A stretch of DNA of 64,000 bases from an uncultured Treponema sp. (GTDB lineage Bacteria; Spirochaetota; Spirochaetia; Treponematales; Treponemataceae): NCBI RefSeq assembly GCF_934725225.1, contig NZ_CAKVAM010000002.1:369881-433880 (forward strand), written 5' to 3'. The notes under the pieces are model-generated. The model saw only the letters and a list, made by a program, of their open reading frames with translations, did no database searches and had not been told where the DNA came from. Of the stretch, positions 25,476 to 34,492 are shown one piece after another (position 1 is the stretch's first letter; every line of letters starts with the position of its first letter). The translations under genes were made by a program, and so were the position numbers.

Positions 25476-26879
25476 ATGGACTATTTTACAAAGAAAATTG
25501 ATCAGAAAATTGCTTTAGCAAAAAATTTAGAAAATTATTCAGAATTGAAAATTTTATTGCAAGTTAAAATAGAGTATGCACTGCTGTTCATGCTTTCTTT
25601 ATTAAGAAATAGAAATTTTGGTAGCTTAAAAATAGAAGAACAAGAATATATTAATAGACTATTGGTAAAACCAAGTGTTGGAGATTTAGCCCAAGTTATT
25701 ACTAAATTAAATATTTCTAATGACAAAAATACAAAAAAAATTGTAAATGCAATATCGAAATATCCTGAGTTGCGAAATGTAAGTATTGGACATGGATTTA
25801 CATTTGAAGATGGAAATCAAAATTTCATAAAAAAATTTGAGGATTTAAGCTCTGTTATTTATGATGGAGTTATCATGTCTTCTGATTATGATTATATCTT
25901 TGTGCTTGATAAAAAGGATAGTTTTTATTTAGGAATTAATTTTTCTTATAATGATGGTATGATTTCATGGAAATGTCCTGTTTCTAATTTTTCTTTTCAA
26001 AAAGAATCAACTTATATTCTTGCTTCTGATAATAATTATTTTTTTACTATGCCTTATATTTGGATTAATAATAATGAAGAATTGTACCTTTATTCCAAGA
26101 TAGTTGATCCTTTATTAGGCAGAATTTTATATAATCAAATTTTTACTACGAGGCAGATAACTAAAGATTGGGATTCTTTGGAAGATATTTCTTTAATTAC
26201 AGATGATATTGGAAGAAAAATTTGTGTGAATAAGACAATTGTCAATGATTTTAAGAGAAATTATACAAAATATTTTGAGGTTGGAATAAAAGATAAGATA
26301 AAAGAATTTTTAGAAAAAGATAAATCTACAGTCTCTTGTACAATATGGGGACATGGTGGAGTCGGAAAAACTGCGGTTATACAATCAATTATTGAAGAAT
26401 ATGAAAATTCTGAAAGAAAAATTTTCGATTATATTGTTTTTTTAAGTGCAAAAGATCGTTTGTATAATTATAAAAATGGAAAAATTGAAGAAATAAGAGA
26501 GCGGATAGATTCTTTTTCAGATATAATTTTTAAAATAAATGAAGTAATTGGCAGTGATTTAAATACTATTGATAGTATTGTTTCAATAAATGGGAAAATA
26601 TTGATTGTGATTGATGATTTGGAAACGTTTAACAAATCCGAAGTCGAAAAAATTCAATGTTTTATAAAAAAACTTGATATAAATAAGCATAAGGTTGTTT
26701 TAACTACAAGAACTAATTTAATTATTGGACAAGAGATAAAAACTAACGAGTTGAATATTTCAGAAACACAAGTATTCTTATCTAATATTTTTACACATGA
26801 TATAAAAGATACATCTATGTTAACATCAATTCAAAAGGATAAGATATTTCTTGAGAGAATTCAAAAATTAACTTCCTGA
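25476..26879 (+). CDS. HEPN-like/STAND NTPase, N-terminal part, ended by in-frame TGA
   Basis: 467 residues from ATG 25476 (GGAG 5-9 bases upstream; the ATG at 25464 precedes that site). The N-terminus has 'ELRNVSIGHGF', with R100-x5-H106 matching the HEPN RX4-6H motif. Walker A GHGGVGKT lies at 292-299 with K298, then Walker B 'ILIVIDDLE' and a sensor 'VVLTTRTN', as in NB-ARC/STAND proteins. The frame ends in the middle of the NTPase module at TGA 26877-26879, but the same frame continues without another stop to 28052. A Gly codon (GGA) is the likely ancestral codon, giving 'LTSGRPIFIYQLA'. Confidence 0.7.
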   Translation: MDYFTKKIDQKIALAKNLENYSELKILLQVKIEYALLFMLSLLRNRNFGSLKIEEQEYINRLLVKPSVGDLAQVITKLNISNDKNTKKIVNAISKYPELRNVSIGHGFTFEDGNQNFIKKFEDLSSVIYDGVIMSSDYDYIFVLDKKDSFYLGINFSYNDGMISWKCPVSNFSFQKESTYILASDNNYFFTMPYIWINNNEELYLYSKIVDPLLGRILYNQIFTTRQITKDWDSLEDISLITDDIGRKICVNKTIVNDFKRNYTKYFEVGIKDKIKEFLEKDKSTVSCTIWGHGGVGKTAVIQSIIEEYENSERKIFDYIVFLSAKDRLYNYKNGKIEEIRERIDSFSDIIFKINEVIGSDLNTIDSIVSINGKILIVIDDLETFNKSEVEKIQCFIKKLDINKHKVVLTTRTNLIIGQEIKTNELNISETQVFLSNIFTHDIKDTSMLTSIQKDKIFLERIQKLTS

Positions 26880-26915
26880 CGACCGATTTTTATTTATCAA
26901 TTAGCATATATTTTC

Positions 26916-28052
26916 TTGCAGAGAGGGATATCAAATGCATTGAAATTTGATATAAAAGCCTCTGATACCGCTGTTGATTTTTTGTATGGTAGAATTTATG
27001 ACTATTTGTCTATTCTTGGAAAAAAGATATTTATTGCAATTGGACAACTTATCCAAACTGATGATAGAACAGGTTCTTTAAATATAATAAAGTATGCTTT
27101 GGATATGGAGAAAGATGAAGATTCTTTTTCAGAAGGACTGAATGAATTAATAAAACTGAAAGTAATTGAACTTACGACTGATGGAATATATAGAGTGTAT
27201 TCTAATGAAATATTGAAGATTATGAAAAAATATTATTCAGAAAGGGGAAATGATTTTCCGACAGAGATTTTTGAAAAACATTTAGAACAGTTAAGAAAAT
27301 CATCTTCAAATGATGTTGAAAAAATGTTGTTGGAAAATGCAAATAATGCGAGATTTACTCAATCTAAAAAAGATGTGATAAATAATTATGAAAACATTTT
27401 GTCAAGAGATTCTGCGCCAATGGAAATAAAATTAGAGGCATTGATTCAATATACGTCATATTTATATAATGAGTTAGCTGATTATGAAGCGACTCTGAAA
27501 TTGATGAATTCAAATTATTCATTATTTAAAAATCAACCTGAATATATACAATTTTATTCAAGCATTTTATGGGCTTCTAAGTTAAAAGAGCAAGCCATAA
27601 AAGTATTGGAAAAGTATGTTGATGGAAAGGAGATAAAATCGAATATAGATATAGAAATTTTTTGTTCATTAGCAATAAAAAAATCAATTTATATAATTGA
27701 TGTTAGAGAGGAACTCAAAAATTCATATGGGTATGATGGTTCTTTTAAGTTAAAACAACAAAAAAAGAGTTTTTTTGATTATTTAGAGCGCATAGGAAGA
27801 CCTTTAATTCAATATCTATATATAACAGATATCGAAAATATAGATGATAAATTAAAACAAAATTTATTTACAGCAATTTATCATTCTATAGATGTGTTTT
27901 GTAGAGTTTCAAAATTAATTGAAATACTTGGTCATAAAAATATGATTCTTTCTAAATTTAAAAGTAATAAAGAGTATTATAATAAACTGGATTGTAAATT
28001 TTTTAATATTGAAAGATATAAAAGAAATGAAAGTTGCGGAAAAAACTTGTGA
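26916..28052 (+). CDS. HEPN-like/STAND NTPase, C-terminal part (same frame after TGA)
   Basis: The region from 26880 is in the same frame as the upstream half and encodes the rest of the protein: 'RPIFIYQLAYIFLQRG', a winged-helix segment (about 26960-27240) and a helical TPR-like sensor region. The nominal TTG at 26916 has no Shine-Dalgarno and lies inside a helix that should be continuous with the first part. The whole protein would have about 858 residues. It is either a recent nonsense mutant or is read through at a UGA-C context. The protein chemistry of the second half shows no further damage. Confidence 0.7.
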   Translation: MQRGISNALKFDIKASDTAVDFLYGRIYDYLSILGKKIFIAIGQLIQTDDRTGSLNIIKYALDMEKDEDSFSEGLNELIKLKVIELTTDGIYRVYSNEILKIMKKYYSERGNDFPTEIFEKHLEQLRKSSSNDVEKMLLENANNARFTQSKKDVINNYENILSRDSAPMEIKLEALIQYTSYLYNELADYEATLKLMNSNYSLFKNQPEYIQFYSSILWASKLKEQAIKVLEKYVDGKEIKSNIDIEIFCSLAIKKSIYIIDVREELKNSYGYDGSFKLKQQKKSFFDYLERIGRPLIQYLYITDIENIDDKLKQNLFTAIYHSIDVFCRVSKLIEILGHKNMILSKFKSNKEYYNKLDCKFFNIERYKRNESCGKNL

Positions 28053-28137
28053 TACAAAACTGCGACTGCTTTGCAATTAACTTTTTTGTGTTGACAACTC
28101 AATAAAAATGTCTTAATTTGTAATTAAGAGGTATGTT

Positions 28138-28401
28138 ATGGCAACGCTTCAATTACGCGTAGATGATTCCTTAAAGGCAAAAGCTGACGCTCTTTTTTCA
28201 TCGTTGGGGCTGGATACTTCAACGGCAGTCCGCATTTTTCTTGCTTCCTCAATAGAAAACAACGGACTTCCTTTTGCTGTAAGGCACAAGGCTAATCCGC
28301 TTTCATTGGAAACGGCGATTTCTGACAGCAGAAATCGTACAAATCTGCACGGACCTTTTAAAACTGCCCAAGAGGCGGTTGCGTCTATGCTGGAGGATTG
28401 A
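28138..28401 (+). CDS. RelB/DinJ-family antitoxin
   Basis: 87 residues with a ribbon-helix-helix N-terminus 'LQLRVDDSLKAKADALFSSLGLDTSTAVRIFL', typical of DinJ. The C-terminus ('AISDSRNRTNLHGPF' onwards) would wrap the toxin. It neutralises the YafQ-like RNase encoded directly after it and represses the pair. AAGAGG precedes the ATG. Confidence 0.9.
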   Translation: MATLQLRVDDSLKAKADALFSSLGLDTSTAVRIFLASSIENNGLPFAVRHKANPLSLETAISDSRNRTNLHGPFKTAQEAVASMLED

Positions 28402-28402
28402 T

Positions 28403-28681
28403 TTGTACGAAATTGTCTATACAAATCGAATGAAACATGATGCCAAACTGATGAAGAAAAGAGGCAAGAAGTTACAAAAACTTGTTGAAGTTTTGAACAT
28501 TCTTGCTTCTGGAGATCCGTTGCCGCAAAAATATAAAGACCATCAGCTGACTGGAAGTCTGAATGATTTTCGAGAGTGCCATATAAAACCTGACTGGCTT
28601 TTGATGTATCAGATTTTTGAAAATCAGCTTATTCTTTCTTCGACAGCAACAGGTTCTCACTCTGATTTGTTTGGAAAATAG
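28403..28681 (+). CDS. YafQ-family mRNA interferase toxin
   Basis: 92 residues from TTG 28403, placed by GGAGGA at the end of the antitoxin gene. The YafQ/RelE-type fold is clear from 'FRECHIKPDWLLMYQI' and 'LILSSTATGSHSDLFGK', with His residues H47/H50/H63/H87-like positions kept by family alignment in outline. It should cut mRNA on the ribosome. Start and stop of the pair are separated by one base, as usual for dinJ-yafQ. Confidence 0.88.
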   Translation: MYEIVYTNRMKHDAKLMKKRGKKLQKLVEVLNILASGDPLPQKYKDHQLTGSLNDFRECHIKPDWLLMYQIFENQLILSSTATGSHSDLFGK

Positions 28682-28853
28682 AAAAAATCATTTTGCAGAA
28701 ACTCGGAAAAGATTTTGATTTTTTTGAATACGAGAAATTTGACTTTGATAAATCCATATTAAAAGAAAGTGAAAAAGAGTAGAATAGGGCTATGTATTTG
28801 TAAAAACAAAAAATCATAGTTGCTACTATTTTATTTAGGCGGGGAAATAAATA

Positions 28854-29552
28854 TTGTCATTGGAAAAAGAAATTCTTGATGAAACCAAAAAAGATAAAAT
28901 TTTAGAGATAACAAAAAGCTCTATAACAACAGCCTGTAGCTTTATTCCTTTTATAGGAACTGGTATAGCGGAAGTAATAAATTATTTCATTCCTGATAAC
29001 AGATGGGAACGTGTTCTTAATTTTATAAAAGAATTATCAGATTGTGTTGTTAGTCAAAAAAAGCAAATAACGGAGTTGCAGCAATGGCTGGAAAAAATAA
29101 AGACAGATAAAAAATCCTCTTTGTTGTTTGAAAATGCAATATTTTATTCAATGCAGACAGAATCGGAAATAAAACATCACTGCTATGCTTTTTATGTTTT
29201 TAATGCCATCGAAAATTCCAGCATTTCTGACATTCAAAAAGAGCATGTCCTGCGAACTATATCGCTTTTAAATGAAACGGAAATTCTTCTGCTGATATAT
29301 TTAGAGCATATTGCTTTTGAAGAGTCTGATTTTCATAAAAAATACGCAGATTACATTGACAGACATTCTGCTTGTGGCGATGAAGATGATAAAATTTTTA
29401 ACGCAATGCAAGATTCTTACTTAAATAATTTGGTTGTTTATGGAATTGCAGCTGCAAAAAATGATCCTAAAAGAGGACTTTCTAGTTTTTATTTGTTGCC
29501 TTTTGGTCATATTGTGTATGATGCAGTTTTTGATGAAGAGTATTTTAAATAG
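28854..29552 (+). CDS. Protein of unknown function in the defence island
   Basis: 232 residues from TTG 28854 with GGCGGGGA upstream. A hydrophobic stretch 'CSFIPFIGTGIAEVINYFIP' (about 28-47) is followed by a helical, possibly coiled-coil region, then a folded C-terminal part. I recognise no family. The small glycine-containing hydrophobic hairpin could insert into or touch a membrane. Position between a toxin-antitoxin pair and a GmrSD-type nuclease makes a defence link plausible, but that is inference. Confidence 0.55.
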   Translation: MSLEKEILDETKKDKILEITKSSITTACSFIPFIGTGIAEVINYFIPDNRWERVLNFIKELSDCVVSQKKQITELQQWLEKIKTDKKSSLLFENAIFYSMQTESEIKHHCYAFYVFNAIENSSISDIQKEHVLRTISLLNETEILLLIYLEHIAFEESDFHKKYADYIDRHSACGDEDDKIFNAMQDSYLNNLVVYGIAAAKNDPKRGLSSFYLLPFGHIVYDAVFDEEYFK

Positions 29553-29719
29553 AATTTAAAGTTTAGAAGAATATAAGTATAAGGAATTTTAAAATTCTTT
29601 ATTTTGATTTGTGATATAATAAAATAGTTTTAATATTAAAGATGAATTTGAATCATGATATCTTTCATTAAAAAAAAAGCATTTTGTGAATGATATAATT
29701 TAAATAGGAGTAAAACAAA

Positions 29720-31411
29720 ATGAGTTATTCTGCAGAACAAAAAACAATACGTGATTTGTTTAATTCTCAACTTTATAGAATTCCTAGAAATCAGAGACAA
29801 TATGTTTGGAATGAAGATAATTGGGAAGACTTGTATCTTGATGTTGAATATGCGACAAATAATAAATTAAATCATTTTATTGGTAGTATAGTTTTATTAA
29901 AAGACAAAGAGAAAATAGCTGGATTACCTCAATTTACAGTTATTGATGGACAACAGCGTATTTGTACATTGTCAATATTTTTATCTGCAATAATGTTTTC
30001 AATGAAAAAATATTTATTGGAAAATGATTATTTTGGAACAGAAAAATACCTATATGCAACAGATGATAAAAATGAATTACATAATATATTTTCTTCGTCA
30101 TATCACATTGGTTTGGAAAAAATATTATCAGGATTGAAAGATTTACCTTTTAGTAAAGGTAATCAAATTCTTCCTTTTATAAATACTAATGTAATTGATA
30201 AAAAACGAGATAAATGCATTATAGATGCTTTTAATTTTTTCTGTAAAAAAATTGATAATTTTATAGAGATACATGAAAATAATCCAGAATCAATTACTCT
30301 CTTAAGAGATTCAATAATTAATATTGAGTATGTAAGAATAGAAGCAACAACAGAAGAAGATTCTTATACAATTTTTGAAATTTTAAATGCTCGTGGACAG
30401 AATCTCGCTGATCATGAGTTATTGAAAAATTATGTAATGCGTTATATACAACCAAAAGAAAAGGTTGATTCTGTAAAACAAGATTGGGAATCAATGGAGA
30501 AAAATCTTGGGCAAGGAATCAATAAATATTTGCTTCACTATTTAATTCATAAATATAAAATTGATGATAAAGATAGAAGAGATTCATATAAAGCAATTAA
30601 GAAGTTTGTAAAAGTTAAAGAAATTGATAAGTTTTATAAAGATTTTATATTAAAAGCTGTATACTATTTAAAAATATATTCTCCAATTTTAAATGATAGT
30701 GAAGGAAATGCGATATGTTCAAAACTGGAATTTGATATATTTCAGTTTTTTCGAGCCAAAAAACAAGAACAGTTTAGACCTGTTATTTTGAGTCTAATGC
30801 ATCAAAAAGATTTAGGAAATTTATCAAATAGTGATTATGAGAAATCCCTTTGTTTTATAAAAAAATTCTTTATTTGTTATACATTAATAGGAAAAGAAAA
30901 GTCTAATACAATTACATCTTTGGTGGCTAATTATGCATATAGATTAGAAACAGAATACTCATTAGAAGTATTAAATGAATTTTATGAAAGTTTTAAACAG
31001 AGAATTCCTAACAAAGAATGGTTTAAAAAGGTTTTTTCTGCTATTGGGTATTCGAATCATTTTAAATTCTACATGGACAAAAAAGAAATAGAAAAAACAA
31101 AACTTGTGTTGGAAATATATGAAAAATATTTAGGAAATAAAAATATTGAAGCGTTTACAATAGAACATATTTTGCCAGATGCTGAATGTGAGGAAAATGC
31201 AAATATTGGTAATCTTTTGCCATTAGAATATAAATTGAATGAAAAATGTGGTATTTTACCATTAAAAGATAAGATTAATTTCTATAAACAGTCAGAGTTT
31301 AAAAGTGTTAGAAAATTTGTGGAAAGATATGAAAATGAACCAGAAAAATTTTCTATAGAAAAAAGGAGAGAATTTTTGTCAGAGGATTTTTATAAAATGA
31401 TTTCAGAATAA
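29720..31411 (+). CDS. GmrSD-type restriction protein (DUF262-DUF1524)
   Basis: 563 residues. The DUF262 (ParB-like NTPase) part has 'YRIPRNQRQYVW' and the DGQQR motif at 76-80. The DUF1524 HNH-type part has 'IEHILP' at 481-486 and 'NIGNLLPLE' further on. This single-chain fusion equals GmrS plus GmrD of type IV restriction systems that cut modified (for example glucosylated) phage DNA. The central helical region fits the family. AT-rich codons and its own leader region suggest an acquired gene. Confidence 0.88.
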   Translation: MSYSAEQKTIRDLFNSQLYRIPRNQRQYVWNEDNWEDLYLDVEYATNNKLNHFIGSIVLLKDKEKIAGLPQFTVIDGQQRICTLSIFLSAIMFSMKKYLLENDYFGTEKYLYATDDKNELHNIFSSSYHIGLEKILSGLKDLPFSKGNQILPFINTNVIDKKRDKCIIDAFNFFCKKIDNFIEIHENNPESITLLRDSIINIEYVRIEATTEEDSYTIFEILNARGQNLADHELLKNYVMRYIQPKEKVDSVKQDWESMEKNLGQGINKYLLHYLIHKYKIDDKDRRDSYKAIKKFVKVKEIDKFYKDFILKAVYYLKIYSPILNDSEGNAICSKLEFDIFQFFRAKKQEQFRPVILSLMHQKDLGNLSNSDYEKSLCFIKKFFICYTLIGKEKSNTITSLVANYAYRLETEYSLEVLNEFYESFKQRIPNKEWFKKVFSAIGYSNHFKFYMDKKEIEKTKLVLEIYEKYLGNKNIEAFTIEHILPDAECEENANIGNLLPLEYKLNEKCGILPLKDKINFYKQSEFKSVRKFVERYENEPEKFSIEKRREFLSEDFYKMISE

Positions 31412-31439
31412 AAAGCAATTTTTTGAAATAGGAGAAATT

Positions 31440-31600
31440 ATGACTTTTGTACAACTAGAAGATGAATTAAAAAGAATATTTAATAAAGCTATACAAGCTG
31501 GAAAAACTGAATTGATTTTTATATCAATAAAATAAAACCTGACTACGGGCATTGTTTGCCAATGTGCTGTGATGAAGTTTTATATCATACAAAATCTTAG
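31440..31600 (+). pseudogene. Remnant of a small protein gene after the GmrSD-like gene
   Basis: A 31-codon frame at 31440-31535 begins after GGAGAAATT and reads M-T-F-V-Q-L-E-D-E-L-K-R. A frameshift follows: from 31535 the frame encodes 'PDYGHCLPMCCDEVLYHT' and stops at 31600. The two parts together resemble a small family, remembered from other genomes, with an H-x-MP-x-CC-x-VM core found near restriction genes. The assignment is from memory and tentative; the decay itself is visible. Confidence 0.5.
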
Positions 31601-31707
31601 CAGAGTTCAACTCTAAAAATTAAGTACAACTTGCCGAGGTAAAAAATAAAAATAAGGTAAAAAGTTTAAGGATTTTTATGTTTTTATCTTAATTTCTTGA
31701 TTCTTTT

Positions 31708-31971
31708 TTATTTATAATGCTCTCTGCACGAAACTATGTAAATAGTATTTTCTGTGACTTTATAGACAAGCCTATGTTCATCATTGATTCTTCTAGACCA
31801 ATAGCCGGAAAGTTCGTGTTTCAATGGTTCTGGCTTTCCAATTCCTTCAAATGGATTTCTAGAAATATCTTTTATGAGTTCTTTTATTCTCTTAAAAAGT
31901 TTTTTATCTGTTTCTTCCCATTTATTGTAGTCGTCATAAGCGGTTTTATAAAAAGCAACTATTTCAATCAT
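31708..31971 (-). CDS. Txe/YoeB-family mRNA interferase toxin
   Basis: 87 residues with the YoeB pattern 'LFKRIKELIKDISRNPFEGIGKPEPLKHELSG' followed by 'YWSRRINDEHRLVYKV' and the terminal 'SCREHYK'. The catalytic Glu and terminal His-Tyr are in place. It overlaps the stop of the antitoxin gene by 4 bases. It should cleave mRNA at the ribosomal A site. Confidence 0.92.
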   Translation of the reverse strand: MIEIVAFYKTAYDDYNKWEETDKKLFKRIKELIKDISRNPFEGIGKPEPLKHELSGYWSRRINDEHRLVYKVTENTIYIVSCREHYK

Positions 31972-32201
31972 AAAGTCTCTAGTTTTACTTTTGTTACATC
32001 GCCTTTTTCAATTGCCGCGATTCCATCCAGAAGCATCTGCTTGTTTACAGGATTGCTCAAAAGATATTCCGTCTCATCCTGCTCGTCTGTTTTGTTGTCG
32101 CTTACGGTGATATTCAGTGTTTTTCCGGAAAACATCTTCTTCAAGCCTTTCAAGAAATCCATATTCAGCTCGTCTTTTCTGAGTGTAAATGTGCTCTGCA
32201 T
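31968..32201 (-). CDS. Antitoxin partner of the YoeB-like toxin
   Basis: 77 residues, first gene of the pair, with GGAGG before the ATG. The N-terminal segment 'MQSTFTLRKDELNMDFLKGLKKMF' and acidic middle suit a toxin-wrapping antitoxin. It does not look like classical YefM, so the N-terminal DNA-binding type is uncertain. The pairing is certain from the 4-base overlap with the toxin. Confidence 0.8.
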   Translation of the reverse strand: MQSTFTLRKDELNMDFLKGLKKMFSGKTLNITVSDNKTDEQDETEYLLSNPVNKQMLLDGIAAIEKGDVTKVKLETL

Positions 32202-32256
32202 AGTTACCTCCGTTCTTTTTTATAAATATACTGGAATTTTTCAGAATTTTCTATTG

Positions 32257-32694
32257 TCACTTCTTTTCATTCTTATCTTTTTCCATAATTTCCATCATTT
32301 CTTTTGGGGTAATAACGAACGGTTTTATCGGAAAGTCCTTGATATTGCCGGTTATAAGAAAAGTGTCAGCAGTTTGGCGAGAATCCATTGTAACTTCATA
32401 AAAAATCACATCTTTTGGGTCGGATGGTTTTTCTTCTGTTTGAATGCCCGAAAGTTCAATGCCGTTGTCAAGAATCATTTTGATTACTTTATGAACGTTT
32501 TTTGGCGAAAACTTATTTTTAAACTTTCCTCTGGAAAGAACTTCAGAATATTCAGCAATAATTTCATTGCTAAAAACCGGGATTATGGTTTTATCAAAAA
32601 TCTTAAAAACAGTTTTGACTGTTGCAGAATCTTCATTTTTAGAAAGCAGAGCAGAGACAATAACATTTGTATCAATGACAGCATAATATTTCAT
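32257..32694 (-). CDS. PIN-domain toxin (VapC-like, putative TA component)
   Basis: 145 residues with the PIN start 'YYAVIDTNVIVSALLS' (D8), the central 'NEIIAEYSEVL' acidic motif and 'PSDPKDVIFYEV', 'DTFLITGNIKDFP' near the end, which together form the metal site of a PIN RNase. It begins 3 bases after the RelB-like antitoxin stop and is the second gene of that pair. A damaged copy is present at 35563. Confidence 0.88.
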   Translation of the reverse strand: MKYYAVIDTNVIVSALLSKNEDSATVKTVFKIFDKTIIPVFSNEIIAEYSEVLSRGKFKNKFSPKNVHKVIKMILDNGIELSGIQTEEKPSDPKDVIFYEVTMDSRQTADTFLITGNIKDFPIKPFVITPKEMMEIMEKDKNEKK

Positions 32695-32697
32695 ATT

Positions 32698-32988
32698 TTA
32701 TTTTCCATCTCTGTATGCGCGGATTTCTGCGTTGATTTCATCAAGAGCCATTTCTTGAAGTCCGTTTTTCTTTGCTTCTTTTCTAAGCTGCATAAAAGCT
32801 TTTTTTCCCTCTTTTAGGGAAACTTTTCTTTCCATTCTCATGCTGAATGGAATGCCTCTTTCTTCAACGGATTTTTTAAGGAATATCCTGAATGCGGTTG
32901 GCAAATCAAGTCCGAGCTGTTCGAAAATGCTTGTAGCCTCGTTCTTCAAATCTTCATCTACTCTAATCTGTACCAATGTGCTTGCCAT
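32698..32988 (-). CDS. RelB/DinJ-type antitoxin paired with the PIN toxin
   Basis: 96 residues with a ribbon-helix-helix segment 'LVQIRVDEDLKNEATSIFEQLGLDLPTAFRIFL' in two parts, and a helical C-terminus. GGAGGCGC precedes the ATG. Pairing of a RelB/DinJ-like antitoxin with a PIN toxin (and not RelE/YafQ) is a mixed arrangement but occurs in other genomes. Confidence 0.87.
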   Translation of the reverse strand: MASTLVQIRVDEDLKNEATSIFEQLGLDLPTAFRIFLKKSVEERGIPFSMRMERKVSLKEGKKAFMQLRKEAKKNGLQEMALDEINAEIRAYRDGK

Positions 32989-33083
32989 AATGCGCCTCCA
33001 AAAACAATAAAAAATTGTACCTATAATTTGAATATATGTGAATGTAATGTGTTTGTCAATAAAAAATAAAAAAGGAGCAGTTT

Positions 33084-34226
33084 ATGCCTGAATCAAATAT
33101 TTCATCAAAAAATCCTAAAAAACTTCGTGTTGCTGTTATCGGCACGGTTGGCGTTCCTGCCTGCTATGGCGGCTTTGAGTCTCTTGTAGACAACCTGCTG
33201 GATTTTACGCCCCCTAACGTTGAATACACGGTTTTCTGTTCTGGTAGGAAATATGAAAAACGTTTGGAGTCGTACAAGGACGCAAAACTTGTTTATCTTG
33301 AAATGGACGCGAACGGAAAGGACAGCATTTTTTATGATTTTAAGTCGATGAAACTTTCGGTTGCGGCTAAAGCTGACATAATGCTGGTTCTTGGTGTTTC
33401 CGGCTGCATTTTTCTTCCATATATAAGGCGGATTTTCAAGGGAAAAATCATAACAAATATTGACGGGCTTGAATGGCGGCGCGACAAATGGAAGTGGTAC
33501 GCAAAAAAGCTTTTAAGGTTCAGCGAGAAAATAGCTGTAAAATATTCCGACATTGTGATTGGCGACAACAAAGGGATTACTGACTACATAAAATCTGAAT
33601 ATTCAAAAATCGTAAAAAACAAGAGAGTTGAGCTGATTGCGTATGGCGGCGACCAGGTTTCGCACGTTTTGGACGATTCTTTGTTTGAAAAATATCCGTT
33701 TTGCCGCGAGCCTTATGCGGTTACTGTCTGCCGGATTGAGCCTGAAAACAATGTCCATGTGATTCTTGAGGCATTTTCAAAAATGCCGGACGAAACGCTT
33801 GTTTTTGTGGGCAACTGGGAAAAGTCGGAGTATGGCCGTAACTTAAAAGAAAAATTCAGCGCATGCAAAAATATTCACTTGCTTGCCCCGATTTATGAGC
33901 CTCACACCGTGAACTGGCTTCGCTCAAATGCCAATGTATATATTCACGGACACAGCGCAGGCGGAACAAATCCTTCTCTTGTAGAGGCGATGAATCTTTC
34001 TCTTCCTATTCTTGCGTTTGACTGCGTTTATAACCGCGCCACAACCGAGGAAAAATGCCTTTACTGGAAAACTTATGATGACTTACAGAATCTGATGAAA
34101 AAACTTTGTCATTCCGAACTCGATTCGGAATCTCTTTGTGAAAAAATCGCGCGCGAAATGGGCGAGGCTGGGAAACGCCTTTACAGCTGGGAAAAAATTG
34201 CTTGGCAGTACAACGAGTTGTATTAA
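33084..34226 (+). CDS. Glycosyltransferase, DUF1972/rhamnosyltransferase-like (GT4)
   Basis: 380 residues. The start 'RVAVIGTVGVPACYGGFESLVDNLL' is the DUF1972 signature of Cps2T/RgpA-like rhamnosyltransferases. The GT4 donor part has 'YAVTVCRIEPENNVHVILEAF' and 'VYIHGHSAGGTNPSLVEAMNLSLPILAFD'. AAAGGAG precedes ATG 33084. It probably belongs functionally with the polysaccharide operon but stands alone inside the toxin-antitoxin island. Its last ~270 bases are duplicated at 35987-36257. Confidence 0.88.
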   Translation: MPESNISSKNPKKLRVAVIGTVGVPACYGGFESLVDNLLDFTPPNVEYTVFCSGRKYEKRLESYKDAKLVYLEMDANGKDSIFYDFKSMKLSVAAKADIMLVLGVSGCIFLPYIRRIFKGKIITNIDGLEWRRDKWKWYAKKLLRFSEKIAVKYSDIVIGDNKGITDYIKSEYSKIVKNKRVELIAYGGDQVSHVLDDSLFEKYPFCREPYAVTVCRIEPENNVHVILEAFSKMPDETLVFVGNWEKSEYGRNLKEKFSACKNIHLLAPIYEPHTVNWLRSNANVYIHGHSAGGTNPSLVEAMNLSLPILAFDCVYNRATTEEKCLYWKTYDDLQNLMKKLCHSELDSESLCEKIAREMGEAGKRLYSWEKIAWQYNELY

Positions 34227-34492
34227 AAGCGTTAAATCTGCTTATCAAAACTCGAAATTCAGGCTATGATAAATTATTTTATAAAATCAATAAGATGTTA
34301 ACATACTATACGGACAAACCGGAATGAAATATCCGTGCCGGTAAATGCTGGACTTCCGGTTCTTGAAAAAATACTCGGAGTCGGAAATGAGCGAGAAAGG
34401 AGTTAATAGAATGACTTCGGATGGGCAGGGGGGGCTATCTGGACCTAGCGGTGAAAGTGAAATGGAGAACTGAGGAGATAAAGAAGTTGTGA
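34227..34492 (+). other. Intergenic region with a 20-codon frame containing a G7 tract
   Basis: AAAGGAG precedes ATG 34411 and a 20-codon frame to 34473 contains G7 at 34428-34434. Another frame just upstream (about 34305-34405, ...I-S-V-P-V-N-A-G-L-P-V-L-E-K-I-L...) looks like a gene fragment. The first ~18 bases continue the sequence shared with 36258-36275. Nothing here is a confident gene. Confidence 0.35.

Noticed and set aside
26877..26879. Selenocysteine codon in the STAND gene
   Set aside because: The site lies in an NTPase loop where Gly is expected; there is no redox motif and no clear SECIS-like hairpin in the following bases.
31717..32817. 366-codon plus-strand frame across the YoeB and PIN genes
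   Set aside because: It runs opposite to two well-supported toxin-antitoxin pairs and its translation is Phe/Ser-rich as expected for antisense.
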